A stretch of DNA of 64,000 bases, taken from positions 248,001 through 312,000 of the forward strand of contig CAVSNU010000003.1 in NCBI GenBank assembly GCA_963729445.1, given 5' to 3'. This stretch comes from JACCZH01 sp963729445. Lineage in GTDB: Bacteria > Chloroflexota > Chloroflexia > Thermomicrobiales > CFX8. Under the pieces are notes generated by a model, which was given only the letters and a program-made list of their open reading frames with translations, had not been told where the DNA came from and did no database searches. The translations under genes and the position numbers were made by a program. Position 1 is the stretch's first letter, and each line of letters begins with the position of its first letter. This document shows positions 1-7,887 of this stretch, in pieces.

Positions 1-550
1 CGATGAGAGTGACGCTACCCGCGAGGCCGTCAAGCCCGTCGGCCCAGTTGACAGCGTTCATCATCCCCACGATCCAGAAAAGCGTAAAGACAATGGCAAC
101 GACCAACGGCAGGTGGACGGTCTCAATGAATGGCACATTGAACTGTTCAATGATGATGCCGGCCTGCTCGTCGCGCAAGCGGGGTAAGACCACGATCCCG
201 GCTGCCATGATCTGGAACAGCAGCTTGGGAAGTGGAGGCACACCGAAGACGTCGTCGTAGAACATGACCGCGACGACGATTGTCGCCGCGATGATCATCA
301 GGAGAATACGCTCAATCTCTTCCGCAAACCGTAGTACCGGCAGCATGAACGAGACGGCTATGGCAACGATGAACCCACAGTAGATGGCGAGCCCTCCGAT
401 CCGGGGGATCGGTGAGGTATGCACCCGCCGTGCTTCAGGCATATCAAAGAGCTTGAATCGTTCCGCGAACGCCATGATCGGCCGCATCGTCGCGGCGGAA
501 ACCGCGACGGCGACGGCGAACACGATAAAAGCGATCAGGGCATAAGGCAT
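1..550 (-). CDS. WecA/MraY-family undecaprenyl-phosphate sugar-1-phosphate transferase (3' end outside window)
   Basis: Membrane enzyme of the polyprenyl-phosphate sugar-1-phosphate transferase family, which starts a lipid-linked glycan (peptidoglycan, O-antigen or teichoic-acid type). The 183 visible residues begin at an ATG (548-550). They show a first membrane helix at about 3-20, a PIPRIGGLAIY motif near residue 50, hydrophobic helices, the YDD motif near 95 followed by VPPLPKLLFQ, and NAVNWADGLDGLAG near the cut, all family hallmarks. It starts 30 bp after glyA in the same direction. The missing C-terminus prevents telling WecA/TagO from MraY; the HTSPIPRIGG context favours WecA/TagO. 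Confidence 0.85.
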   Translation of the reverse strand, partial: MPYALIAFIVFAVAVAVSAATMRPIMAFAERFKLFDMPEARRVHTSPIPRIGGLAIYCGFIVAIAVSFMLPVLRFAEEIERILLMIIAATIVVAVMFYDDVFGVPPLPKLLFQIMAAGIVVLPRLRDEQAGIIIEQFNVPFIETVHLPLVVAIVFTLFWIVGMMNAVNWADGLDGLAGSVTLI

Positions 551-580
551 GAACGATCCGCTTACGTTTGAAGTTCGTGG

Positions 581-1831
581 CTAGTCATGGTTCGTCACGC
601 CGGGTAGCGGGAACCGCAAGCTCATCTCCTCAGCTTGCTCGCGAATCTGCTGGATCTGTTGCTCGTCGTCAGGTGCTTGCACGATTTGCGCGATCCAGCG
701 CCCGATAGTCCGCATCTCCTCGACTCCGAACCCACGGGTCGTAACTGCCGGGGTGCCGAACCGCATACCGCTGGTCTGGAAGGGCGAGCGCGGATCGTTG
801 GGGATCGAGTTGCGGTTGGCGGTGATGCCGGCCTCTTCGAGCAGCCGCTGTACCTTGCGCCCCGAGATGTCGTTGGGTCGCAGGTCCACCAGCATCAGAT
901 GATTGTCGGTTCCTCCAGAGATGACCCGCAAGCCATGCTCCTGGAGCGATTCGGCCAGGGTACGGGCATTGATCAGTACGCGCTGGATGTAATCCTTGAA
1001 CGACGGCTGAAGCGCCTCACCAAACCCGACCGCTTTGGCGGCGATGACGTGCATGAGCGGCCCGCCCTGCAGCCCCGGGAACACCGTCTTGTTGACAGCG
1101 TCTGCGTACTCGGGCTGAGCCATGATCATGCCGCCGCGCGGACCTCGCAGTGTCTTGTGCGTGGTGGTGGTCGTGATCTGCGCCTGCCCGATCGGACTTG
1201 GATGCAGCCCCACCGCGACGATGCCGGCAACGTGGGCGATATCCGCCATGAGAATGGCGCCGACTTCGTCGGCGATCTCTCGGAAGCGCGCAAAGTCGAT
1301 GGCTCGTGAATAGGCGCTAGACCCAGCGACGATCACCTTCGGACGTACTTCCTTGGCAACCCGCAGCACCTCATCATAATCGATGCGCTCGGTCTCCGTA
1401 TTGATTCCATAAGAGTGGGCATCAAAGACCTGTCCGGAAAATGTGACCGGAGAACCGTGAGTAAGGTGACCGCCGTGGGCGAGGTTCATGCCAAGAATAG
1501 TGTCGCCGGGCTTGAGCACCGACAGGTAGCCGGCCATATTGGCAATCGCGCCTGAATATGGCTGCACATTCGCGTGGTCCGCGCCAAAGAGCTGCTGTGC
1601 ACGTTCAATCGCCAGGCTCTCCACCTGATCGACGAATTCGCAACCTCCGTAATAACGCTTGCCGGGCAATCCCTCCGCGTACTTGTTCGTGAGCACCGAT
1701 CCGGTAGCTTCCATGACCGCGGCGCTGGTGAAGTTCTCGGACGCGATCAACTCGATGGTGCTGAGCTGCCGGCGTTTTTCGCGCTTGATGATTTCGGCAA
1801 CAGCAGGGTCAGCCTTGGCCAGGATCGACAT
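581..1831 (-). CDS. glyA: Serine hydroxymethyltransferase
   Basis: PLP enzyme that interconverts serine plus tetrahydrofolate with glycine plus 5,10-methylene-THF in the cytosol. The 416-residue product has the usual length. It shows the N-terminal ELIASENF motif, a YAEGLPGKRYYGG stretch, and the PLP-lysine signature TTTTTHKTLRGPRGG near residue 225. The start is the ATG at 1829-1831 (MSILAKAD); the open frame extends 18 codons further but that part does not resemble the family. It lies at the distal end of the block carrying the purine and glycine-cleavage genes, which fits its role as a one-carbon supplier. Confidence 0.97.
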   Translation of the reverse strand: MSILAKADPAVAEIIKREKRRQLSTIELIASENFTSAAVMEATGSVLTNKYAEGLPGKRYYGGCEFVDQVESLAIERAQQLFGADHANVQPYSGAIANMAGYLSVLKPGDTILGMNLAHGGHLTHGSPVTFSGQVFDAHSYGINTETERIDYDEVLRVAKEVRPKVIVAGSSAYSRAIDFARFREIADEVGAILMADIAHVAGIVAVGLHPSPIGQAQITTTTTHKTLRGPRGGMIMAQPEYADAVNKTVFPGLQGGPLMHVIAAKAVGFGEALQPSFKDYIQRVLINARTLAESLQEHGLRVISGGTDNHLMLVDLRPNDISGRKVQRLLEEAGITANRNSIPNDPRSPFQTSGMRFGTPAVTTRGFGVEEMRTIGRWIAQIVQAPDDEQQIQQIREQAEEMSLRFPLPGVTNHD

Positions 1832-1906
1832 GCACACTCTCCACTCACACACGGCACAGGAGCGGTCCAGTCGACCGCTGGCCAATGATAACGTAACCGC
1901 CGCCGG

Positions 1907-3244
1907 TTATTCCTCGCGGCGGCGGCTGCGGAAGTGCATGACGATCGGGCTGCCGTCGAATCCCCAGCGGCTTCGGATGGTGTTTTCCAGATAACGCTGG
2001 TACGAAAAATGCACGTTTCTGGGATCGTTGCAGAAGAAGACGAAGCGCGGCGGCGCGACGTCAGACTGCGTTGCGTAATAAAACTTCAGCCAGTTGCTCG
2101 GCCGGGATGGCGGTGGATGCTGCGCCACAGCTTCACGCAGCATACGGTTAATTTCGCCGGTCGGAATGCGCTTCTGACGCTCGCCGTACACATGCAAGGC
2201 GACCTCGACGATCTGGTCGACTCTCTGGCGTGTCAGAGCCGAGGTGAACACCATTGGGGCGTACGGCACGAACGAGAAGGTTTCGGCCGCGGCATCCTGG
2301 AACTCTTTCATCGTCTTGGAATCTTTAACGACGAGGTCCCACTTGTTGACCACCAGGATCAAGCCCTTTTGTGCCTCGGCAACGTAGCCCGCGATGTGCG
2401 TGTCCTGGGCGGTGAAGCCTTCCTCAGCGTCCAGCACGAGTAGAGCGACGTCGGCGCGGTCAATGGCGCGCATGGACCGCAACACGGAGTGCTTCTCCAC
2501 TCCTGGCTCGACCTTGCCTCTGCGGCGGATTCCGGCCGTGTCGATGAGCGTCACGGTGTTGCCTGCCCAGTCGATGGTCGTGTCGATCGAGTCACGTGTC
2601 GTGCCCGGGGTGTCCGAGACAATCGTGCGCTCCTCGCCTATGAGGGCGTTGAGGAGCGCGGACTTACCAACGTTAGGACGGCCGACAATCGCGAACGCTG
2701 GATACTCGGGCTCTGCTTCCTCTTCTTCTGCTCGCGGGAGGAACGGGACCAGCGCGTCGAGCAGGTCCCCCGTTCCGATGCCGTGCAAGCTACTGAACGC
2801 GATCGGCTCACCGATGCCGAGCTCATAGAACTCGATTGCATTGATGCGGCGGCTTTCGCTCTCGGTCTTGTTCACGCCGAGGATGACAGGCTTTTCCGAG
2901 CGCCGGACGATCTCAGCGACGTCATGGTCGGCGGCCGTTATTCCTGATGCGCCATCCACGAGAAACAAGATGACGTCGGCTTCTTCGATCGCAAAACGAG
3001 CCTGATTCTGGGTGAGGGCGGATATCTCGCGCGGTGCGAGCCTGTCGAATTCGTCTTCGTCCTGGAGACCGCCGGTATCGATGATCGTAAAGTCAACACC
3101 TTGCCACTCGGTGTCGCCGTAGAGGCGGTCTCGAGTGGTGCCGGGCAGGTCTTCGACGATCGCGCGGCGCTCGCCTACGAGTCGATTAAATAGCGTTGAC
3201 TTGCCGACATTCGGCCGGCCAACAATGGCAACAACGGGTTTCAT
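1907..3244 (-). CDS. der: Ribosome-associated GTPase Der (EngA)
   Basis: Double-Era-like GTPase needed for 50S ribosomal subunit maturation. The 445-residue product carries two tandem G domains, each starting with GRPNVGKS (near residues 8 and 180), with DTPGTTRD-type G2/G3 segments and NKTE / NKWD G4 motifs, and a C-terminal KH-like domain (from about 350). Start chosen at the ATG 3242-3244 because the G1 motif normally lies within ten residues of the start; the 32-residue upstream extension is not family-like. It sits between gcvPA and glyA in one direction, 118 bp after gcvPA. Confidence 0.96.
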   Translation of the reverse strand: MKPVVAIVGRPNVGKSTLFNRLVGERRAIVEDLPGTTRDRLYGDTEWQGVDFTIIDTGGLQDEDEFDRLAPREISALTQNQARFAIEEADVILFLVDGASGITAADHDVAEIVRRSEKPVILGVNKTESESRRINAIEFYELGIGEPIAFSSLHGIGTGDLLDALVPFLPRAEEEEAEPEYPAFAIVGRPNVGKSALLNALIGEERTIVSDTPGTTRDSIDTTIDWAGNTVTLIDTAGIRRRGKVEPGVEKHSVLRSMRAIDRADVALLVLDAEEGFTAQDTHIAGYVAEAQKGLILVVNKWDLVVKDSKTMKEFQDAAAETFSFVPYAPMVFTSALTRQRVDQIVEVALHVYGERQKRIPTGEINRMLREAVAQHPPPSRPSNWLKFYYATQSDVAPPRFVFFCNDPRNVHFSYQRYLENTIRSRWGFDGSPIVMHFRSRRREE

Positions 3245-3361
3245 GGCTCGCTCATTACTGTTCGCATGACGGGTAAAGTGTCCAACACGAAAGCGTACCA
3301 TGCTGCGGAGAGGCAAAGAGGGGTTCCGGAGCCCTGACAAGAGCTCCGGAAGATGTTCGTG

Positions 3362-4708
3362 TTAGCTGGACGTACTGGCGACCGCGACGAACCGGTCGAT
3401 AGCGTCCTTGCCAGTCATCTCGGTCGCACAGAGAAGCATCCGGCCCTCGAGCTCGGCAGACACTTTCGAGAGGTCATAGCCGCCGATGATCCCGGCTGCC
3501 TGCAAGCGCTTGTTCAGCTCAGCAGGCGCTTCATCGCATTTGACGGTGAACTCGTTGAAGAAGTGACCCTTGTTCTCCACCGTGAACTTGCCGGTCGCCT
3601 CAAGTTCTCTGGCCAGGTAGTGCGCGTTCTGGTAGCAGATCTCTGCAACCTGTCGCAGACCGCTTGGACCGAGGGTGGCCATGTACACCGTTGCGGCGAG
3701 TGCCATCAGTCCCTGATTGGTGCAGATGTTGCTGGTGGCCTTCTCGCGGCGGATATGCTGCTCACGCGTCTGAAGCGCAAGCACAAAGCCGCGCTTGCCC
3801 TCGGTGTCAGTCGTCATACCGATCAGCCGTCCGGGAATCTGGCGTACGTTTTCCTGCTTTGTTGCAAGCAGCCCAACGACTGGACCGCCGAAGGACTGGC
3901 TCACGCCGAGTGACTGTCCTTCACCGGTGACCACGTCGGCTCCCAGCTCTCCTGGAGGCTTGAGCATGCCGAGGGCGATCGGATAGGCTGAAACGAGAAG
4001 CTTGGCGCCGGCCGAGTGCGCCTTCTCGCCGACGGCAGCGATGTCCTCGATTGTGCCGTAGAAGTTCGGGTAACTGACAACGAGGCAGGCCAGCTCGTCG
4101 TTCAGATACTCGTCAAACGCGGCTGGATCGGTCTTGAAACCATCCTTCGGAAGGGGCAACTCAACGATCTCGACACCCACACCCTCGGTGTAGGTTCGTA
4201 GAACCTTGATGTAGTTCGGGTGCACGGTGCCAGCGACGACTACCCGCTTGCGGCCGGTTCGCAGCGAGACCGTGAGCAGCGCACCCTCCGCCAACGCGGT
4301 AGCGCCGTCATAGAGCGATGCGTTGGCCACCTCCATGCCGGTCAGGGCACTGACCATCGATTGATACTCGTAGATGGCCTGGAGTGTACCCTGCGCGACC
4401 TCAGGCTGGTACGGAGTGTAGGCGGTATAGAACTCGCCCCGGAATGTGATCTGCTGGACAGCCGCCGGAACATAGTGGGTGTAGCTGCCCGCGCCCAGGA
4501 AGCTCGGGTTCGCGATCCCGTCCATGTTCTGGCTAGCGAGCGACGTCAGCCGGCGGAACGCCTCTTGTTCTGACAGACGACGAGGCAGATCCAGCGTCGG
4601 AAAACGCACGTCACTCGGTATGGCCTCGAAGAGATCCTCGATACTGGCCCGCTTCGTCGCGGCCAGCATCGCCTTGCGGTCTTCGTCGGTATGGGGATTA
4701 AACGTCAT
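3362..4708 (-). CDS. gcvPA: Glycine dehydrogenase (decarboxylating) subunit 1, P-protein N-terminal half
   Basis: Subunit 1 of the split P-protein of the glycine cleavage system, which decarboxylates glycine and passes the aminomethyl group to lipoyl-GcvH. The 448-residue product has the typical length and family segments PSFLGAGSYTHYVPA (about 67-80), TPYQPEVAQGTLQ and ASLYDGATA. PLP is bound by the partner GcvPB, whose gene should follow but does not: der is next. SD-like GAGGACGAG precedes the ATG. It follows gcvH by 15 bp. The missing partner in an otherwise ordered gcvT-gcvH-gcvPA run is notable. Confidence 0.95.
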   Translation of the reverse strand: MTFNPHTDEDRKAMLAATKRASIEDLFEAIPSDVRFPTLDLPRRLSEQEAFRRLTSLASQNMDGIANPSFLGAGSYTHYVPAAVQQITFRGEFYTAYTPYQPEVAQGTLQAIYEYQSMVSALTGMEVANASLYDGATALAEGALLTVSLRTGRKRVVVAGTVHPNYIKVLRTYTEGVGVEIVELPLPKDGFKTDPAAFDEYLNDELACLVVSYPNFYGTIEDIAAVGEKAHSAGAKLLVSAYPIALGMLKPPGELGADVVTGEGQSLGVSQSFGGPVVGLLATKQENVRQIPGRLIGMTTDTEGKRGFVLALQTREQHIRREKATSNICTNQGLMALAATVYMATLGPSGLRQVAEICYQNAHYLARELEATGKFTVENKGHFFNEFTVKCDEAPAELNKRLQAAGIIGGYDLSKVSAELEGRMLLCATEMTGKDAIDRFVAVASTSS

Positions 4709-4723
4709 CTCGTCCTCTAGTGA

Positions 4724-5116
4724 TTAGTGACCGCTGGACTCTTCCAGCAGCTTCTCGTACGCGTCGGCGTCTAGCAGATTATCGATCTGGCTGCGGTCGG
4801 TAACCTTGAGCCTCACGAGCCAGGCCGCCTCGAATGGTGATGCGTTGACCATCTCGGGGGCCGCGACGATCTCGACGTTCTCTTCGACCACTTCGCCGCT
4901 GATCGGAGAGTAAATGTCCGATGCCGCTTTCACCGACTCAATGACACCAAGAGAATCGGACTGACTCAAGCTTGCGCCAACCGCCGGCAGCTCAATGTAG
5001 GTAATGTCACCGAGCTCATTCTGCGCGAACTCGGTAATGCCGATAGTGGCGATGTCGCCGTCTACCTTCACCCATTCGTGGGTCTTGGTGTACTTGTAGT
5101 CCTTTGGCACTGCCAT
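4724..5116 (-). CDS. gcvH: Glycine cleavage system H protein
   Basis: Lipoyl carrier that shuttles the aminomethyl intermediate between the P, T and L proteins. The 130-residue product has the expected length. The lipoylated lysine is Lys63 in the motif GVIESVKAASDIYSP, and the N-terminus YTKTHEWVKV is typical. ATG at 5114-5116 was chosen because AGGGAGGATC lies at the right distance upstream and MAVPKDYKYT is a normal H-protein start; a frame start seven codons upstream is less likely. Located between gcvT and gcvPA, consistent with one transcript. Confidence 0.97.
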   Translation of the reverse strand: MAVPKDYKYTKTHEWVKVDGDIATIGITEFAQNELGDITYIELPAVGASLSQSDSLGVIESVKAASDIYSPISGEVVEENVEIVAAPEMVNASPFEAAWLVRLKVTDRSQIDNLLDADAYEKLLEESSGH

Positions 5117-5166
5117 GCTCGATCCTCCCTGTATCAATCCATTATCGATAACTTGTGACGAAAGTT

Positions 5167-6342
5167 CTACCGATCGCGCTTATAGAAGGGCATTTTGATC
5201 TGTTCGGCTCGGACCGGTTTCCCTCGAATGATGATATCCAGCGGCTTGCCCACTCCGGCAGCCGAGCGCTCGATGAGTGCGAGCCCGATATTCTCGCCCA
5301 ACGTGGGCGATGATGTGCCGCTCGTGACGTGACCCACTTCCCGGCCTTCTACCTGGACCGGGTAGTGCGTGCGCGGGACTCCGCCCCGCTCAACCATCTT
5401 GAAGCCAACCGTGCGCCGGTTTATTCCTGCTTCTTTGGCGGCGGCAAGTGCGTCACGGCCAACAAAATCATCCTTGTCGAGCTTGACGGCCCAACTCAAG
5501 CCCGCCTCTAGTGGGTTGATCTCCGACGAAAGCTCCTGACCGTAGAGCGGCATGCGTGCTTCGAGACGCAATGTGTCACGGGCGCCCAGGCCAATCGGCT
5601 TGAGACCGTGCTCTGCCCCCGCCTCCATCAAAGCGTCCCAGACGTCGCCTACTTTGTCGACGTCGCAGTAGAACTCCCAGCCGTCCTCACCGGTATAACC
5701 GGTACGGCCGGCGCGACACTCGACGCCGGCGATCGTGGTTTCCCTCATTGAGAAGTATGGCTGTTCTGTCAAGTCCGTTGAGGAGAGCCCTGCCACGATG
5801 TCCGCCGCCTTTGGCCCCTGAATCGCTATCATGCCGGTCTTGTCAGAGATGTTCTCAACGTCGACATCCAGATCCTGCCGGCTCTTTCGCTGCGTCTGCA
5901 ACCACTCAACATCCTTGGGCGTGTTGGCGGCGTTGATGACGACAAAATAGCCAACGCCCGAGAGGGGCCGGTAAATGATGATGTCGTCGATTACTCCGCC
6001 GTCCGGATAGAGCAGCAGCGAGTAATGCGCTTCCCCCGGTGCAAGGACCGACGTGTCATTACTGCCGACATAGTTCAGAAACGCCAGCGCGTCCGGGCCG
6101 GTCACGTTTACCTGCCCCATATGCCCCAGATCAAACAGCCCGGCAGCACTACGGACCGCGCGGTGCTCCGCCATGACGCCCTCGTACTGCACCGGCATGT
6201 ACCAACCGGCAAAATCCACCATGCGTGCGCCCAACGCGACGTGCCGGTCTGCCAGTGGTGTCTTCAACAGGTTATCGCTCAAAGAATCCGCTCCCCTCGC
6301 CAGAGTCGTGGCAGCCTCGTTCAACATGTGGCTGCCAGCCAC
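5167..6342 (-). CDS. gcvT: Aminomethyltransferase (glycine cleavage T protein)
   Basis: T protein: releases ammonia from the aminomethyl-lipoyl H protein and transfers the methylene group to THF. The 391-residue reading shows KTPLADRHVALGARMVDFAG (about 28-47), the ADRHV/EHRAVR folate-domain context, GPDALAFLNYV and a C-terminal VTSGTSSPTLGENIGLA. The frame opens with GTG at 6340-6342; an ATG at 6325-6327 five codons on is an equal candidate, and family members usually begin near residue 25. It follows purF by 27 bp, tying glycine cleavage to the purine genes. Confidence 0.95.
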   Translation of the reverse strand: MAGSHMLNEAATTLARGADSLSDNLLKTPLADRHVALGARMVDFAGWYMPVQYEGVMAEHRAVRSAAGLFDLGHMGQVNVTGPDALAFLNYVGSNDTSVLAPGEAHYSLLLYPDGGVIDDIIIYRPLSGVGYFVVINAANTPKDVEWLQTQRKSRQDLDVDVENISDKTGMIAIQGPKAADIVAGLSSTDLTEQPYFSMRETTIAGVECRAGRTGYTGEDGWEFYCDVDKVGDVWDALMEAGAEHGLKPIGLGARDTLRLEARMPLYGQELSSEINPLEAGLSWAVKLDKDDFVGRDALAAAKEAGINRRTVGFKMVERGGVPRTHYPVQVEGREVGHVTSGTSSPTLGENIGLALIERSAAGVGKPLDIIIRGKPVRAEQIKMPFYKRDR

Positions 6343-6348
6343 ATTGTA

Positions 6349-6366
6349 ATCCGGTTTGTGCCGGAT
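6349..6366. repeat. Short inverted repeat in the purF-gcvT spacer
   Basis: ATCCGG (6349-6354) and CCGGAT (6361-6366) form a perfect 6-bp stem with a 6-nt loop in the 27-bp gap between purF and gcvT. It lacks a U tract, so it is not a convincing terminator; it could attenuate or mark RNA processing between the purine and glycine-cleavage parts of the transcript. Function unknown. Confidence 0.4.
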
Positions 6367-6369
6367 GGG

Positions 6370-7821
6370 TCAAGCGCGTCGCGCCGGAACCTTGGGAATA
6401 ATCAGGTCTGCAACCGCGAGTGCGTTCTTACCAGCTGTTGTGTCGGCCGCCACTGGATACCGTCCCGACAAACAACCGGTGCAAAACCCCTTATCCTCCA
6501 CGCCGGTGGCGCGAATCAACGCGTCAAGAGAAAGATAGCCCAAAGAGTCCACGCCTATGTAGTCGGCGATCTCCTGGATCGACATGTTGGCGGCGATCAA
6601 CTCGTCTCTGGTCGCCATATCGACCCCCAGGTAGCAAGGCCACATGATTGGGGGCGAATGCACACGCATGTGAACCTCCTTCGCTCCGGCCTCGCGCACC
6701 AGGTTGACGATCGGGCGGCTGGTGGTTCCACGCACGATCGAGTCGTCAATCAACACCACCCGCTTCCCTTCGATCACTTCGGGTAGCGCGTTGAACTTGA
6801 GGCTCACACCCATTTCACGCATGCGTTGATCTGGCTGAATGAAGGTGCGCCCGATATAGCGGTTCTTGATGAGACCCTCCGAGTAGGGAATCCCCGACTC
6901 TCGGGCGTACCCAATGGCCGCTGGGACGGCGGAATCGGGTAATGGCACGACGACATCAGCATCCACCGGTGATTCACGCGCCAGCTCGACACCCATGCGC
7001 TGACGCGCCAGGTGCAGGCGCTGCCCCAGGATCTTGCTGTCTGGGCGGGCAAAATAAATGAACTCGAAGAGACACATCGCGGGATTGGACGCTGGTTCAA
7101 TCTGTTCGGAATGAACCCCGGCCGCGTCGATCGTCACGACTTCGCCCGGCTCAATCTCGCGCACAAACGTTGCGCCAACGGTCGCGAGGGCACAGGTCTC
7201 TGACGCGACAACCCAACCGCCATCAGTCTTTCCAAGGCAGAGAGGACGAATACCGTTCGGATCTCGCAAGGCGACGATGGAGTCGGAGGTCAGGATACAC
7301 AGGCTATATGCGCCCCTCAGGCGACCGAGAGAGGCGCGAAGCTTGTCGATGATCGTGAGTCCCGGCGTCCCGGCGATCAGACGCGTCAGAACTTCACTGT
7401 CACTCGTGGTTTGGAAGCGGACACCGTCTGCGACGAGCTCCTGATGCAGCTCTGGTGCATTCACCACGTTGCCGTTGTGAGCAACGACAATGGTGCCCAG
7501 GGAACTCTCCGCGGCCATCGGCCCCGCGTTCTCCGGGAGCGTCGCGCCCGTCGTTGAATACCGGGTGTGCCCAACCGCCATCTGACCCTTGAGGTGCCGC
7601 AAGTCGGATTCTGAGAACGCTTGAGACACGAGCCCCAGACGTTTGCGCAGGAAAATCTCGCCGTTGTTGGCGACGGCGATACCGGCGCTCTCCTGACCGC
7701 GATGTTGCAGAGCGTACAAGGCGAAAAATGTCAGCCTGGCGACATCAATCCCGGGTGCGAATACACCGAACACCCCGCACTCTTCGTGCGGTGAATCGTC
7801 GTACTCGAAGCTTCGATACAT
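6370..7821 (-). CDS. purF: Amidophosphoribosyltransferase (Fe-S type)
   Basis: First committed enzyme of purine synthesis: PRPP plus glutamine to phosphoribosylamine. The 483-residue product starts with a 14-residue propeptide before the nucleophile Cys15 (HEE/CGVFGVF). The PRPP loop VVLIDDSIVRGTTSRP lies near residue 355. Four cysteines matching the cluster ligands of the Bacillus-type enzyme are present (AMCLFEF, MWPCYLG, and the CTGC pair near 445), so an oxygen-sensitive 4Fe-4S enzyme matured by propeptide cleavage is predicted. It lies 66 bp after purL on the same strand. Confidence 0.97.
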   Translation of the reverse strand: MYRSFEYDDSPHEECGVFGVFAPGIDVARLTFFALYALQHRGQESAGIAVANNGEIFLRKRLGLVSQAFSESDLRHLKGQMAVGHTRYSTTGATLPENAGPMAAESSLGTIVVAHNGNVVNAPELHQELVADGVRFQTTSDSEVLTRLIAGTPGLTIIDKLRASLGRLRGAYSLCILTSDSIVALRDPNGIRPLCLGKTDGGWVVASETCALATVGATFVREIEPGEVVTIDAAGVHSEQIEPASNPAMCLFEFIYFARPDSKILGQRLHLARQRMGVELARESPVDADVVVPLPDSAVPAAIGYARESGIPYSEGLIKNRYIGRTFIQPDQRMREMGVSLKFNALPEVIEGKRVVLIDDSIVRGTTSRPIVNLVREAGAKEVHMRVHSPPIMWPCYLGVDMATRDELIAANMSIQEIADYIGVDSLGYLSLDALIRATGVEDKGFCTGCLSGRYPVAADTTAGKNALAVADLIIPKVPARRA

Positions 7822-7866
7822 GTCGCCCCTCTTCCTGTTTGGAAGACGCTGGCTGGCGGAACTGTC

Positions 7867-7881
7867 CGTACAAAGTGTACG
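7867..7881. repeat. Inverted repeat in the purL-purF spacer
   Basis: CGTACA (7867-7872), loop AAG, TGTACG (7876-7881): perfect 6-bp arms in the 66-bp spacer between purL and purF. No U tract follows on the minus strand. Possible operator or RNA hairpin; role unknown. Confidence 0.35.
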
Positions 7882-7887
7882 TTACCG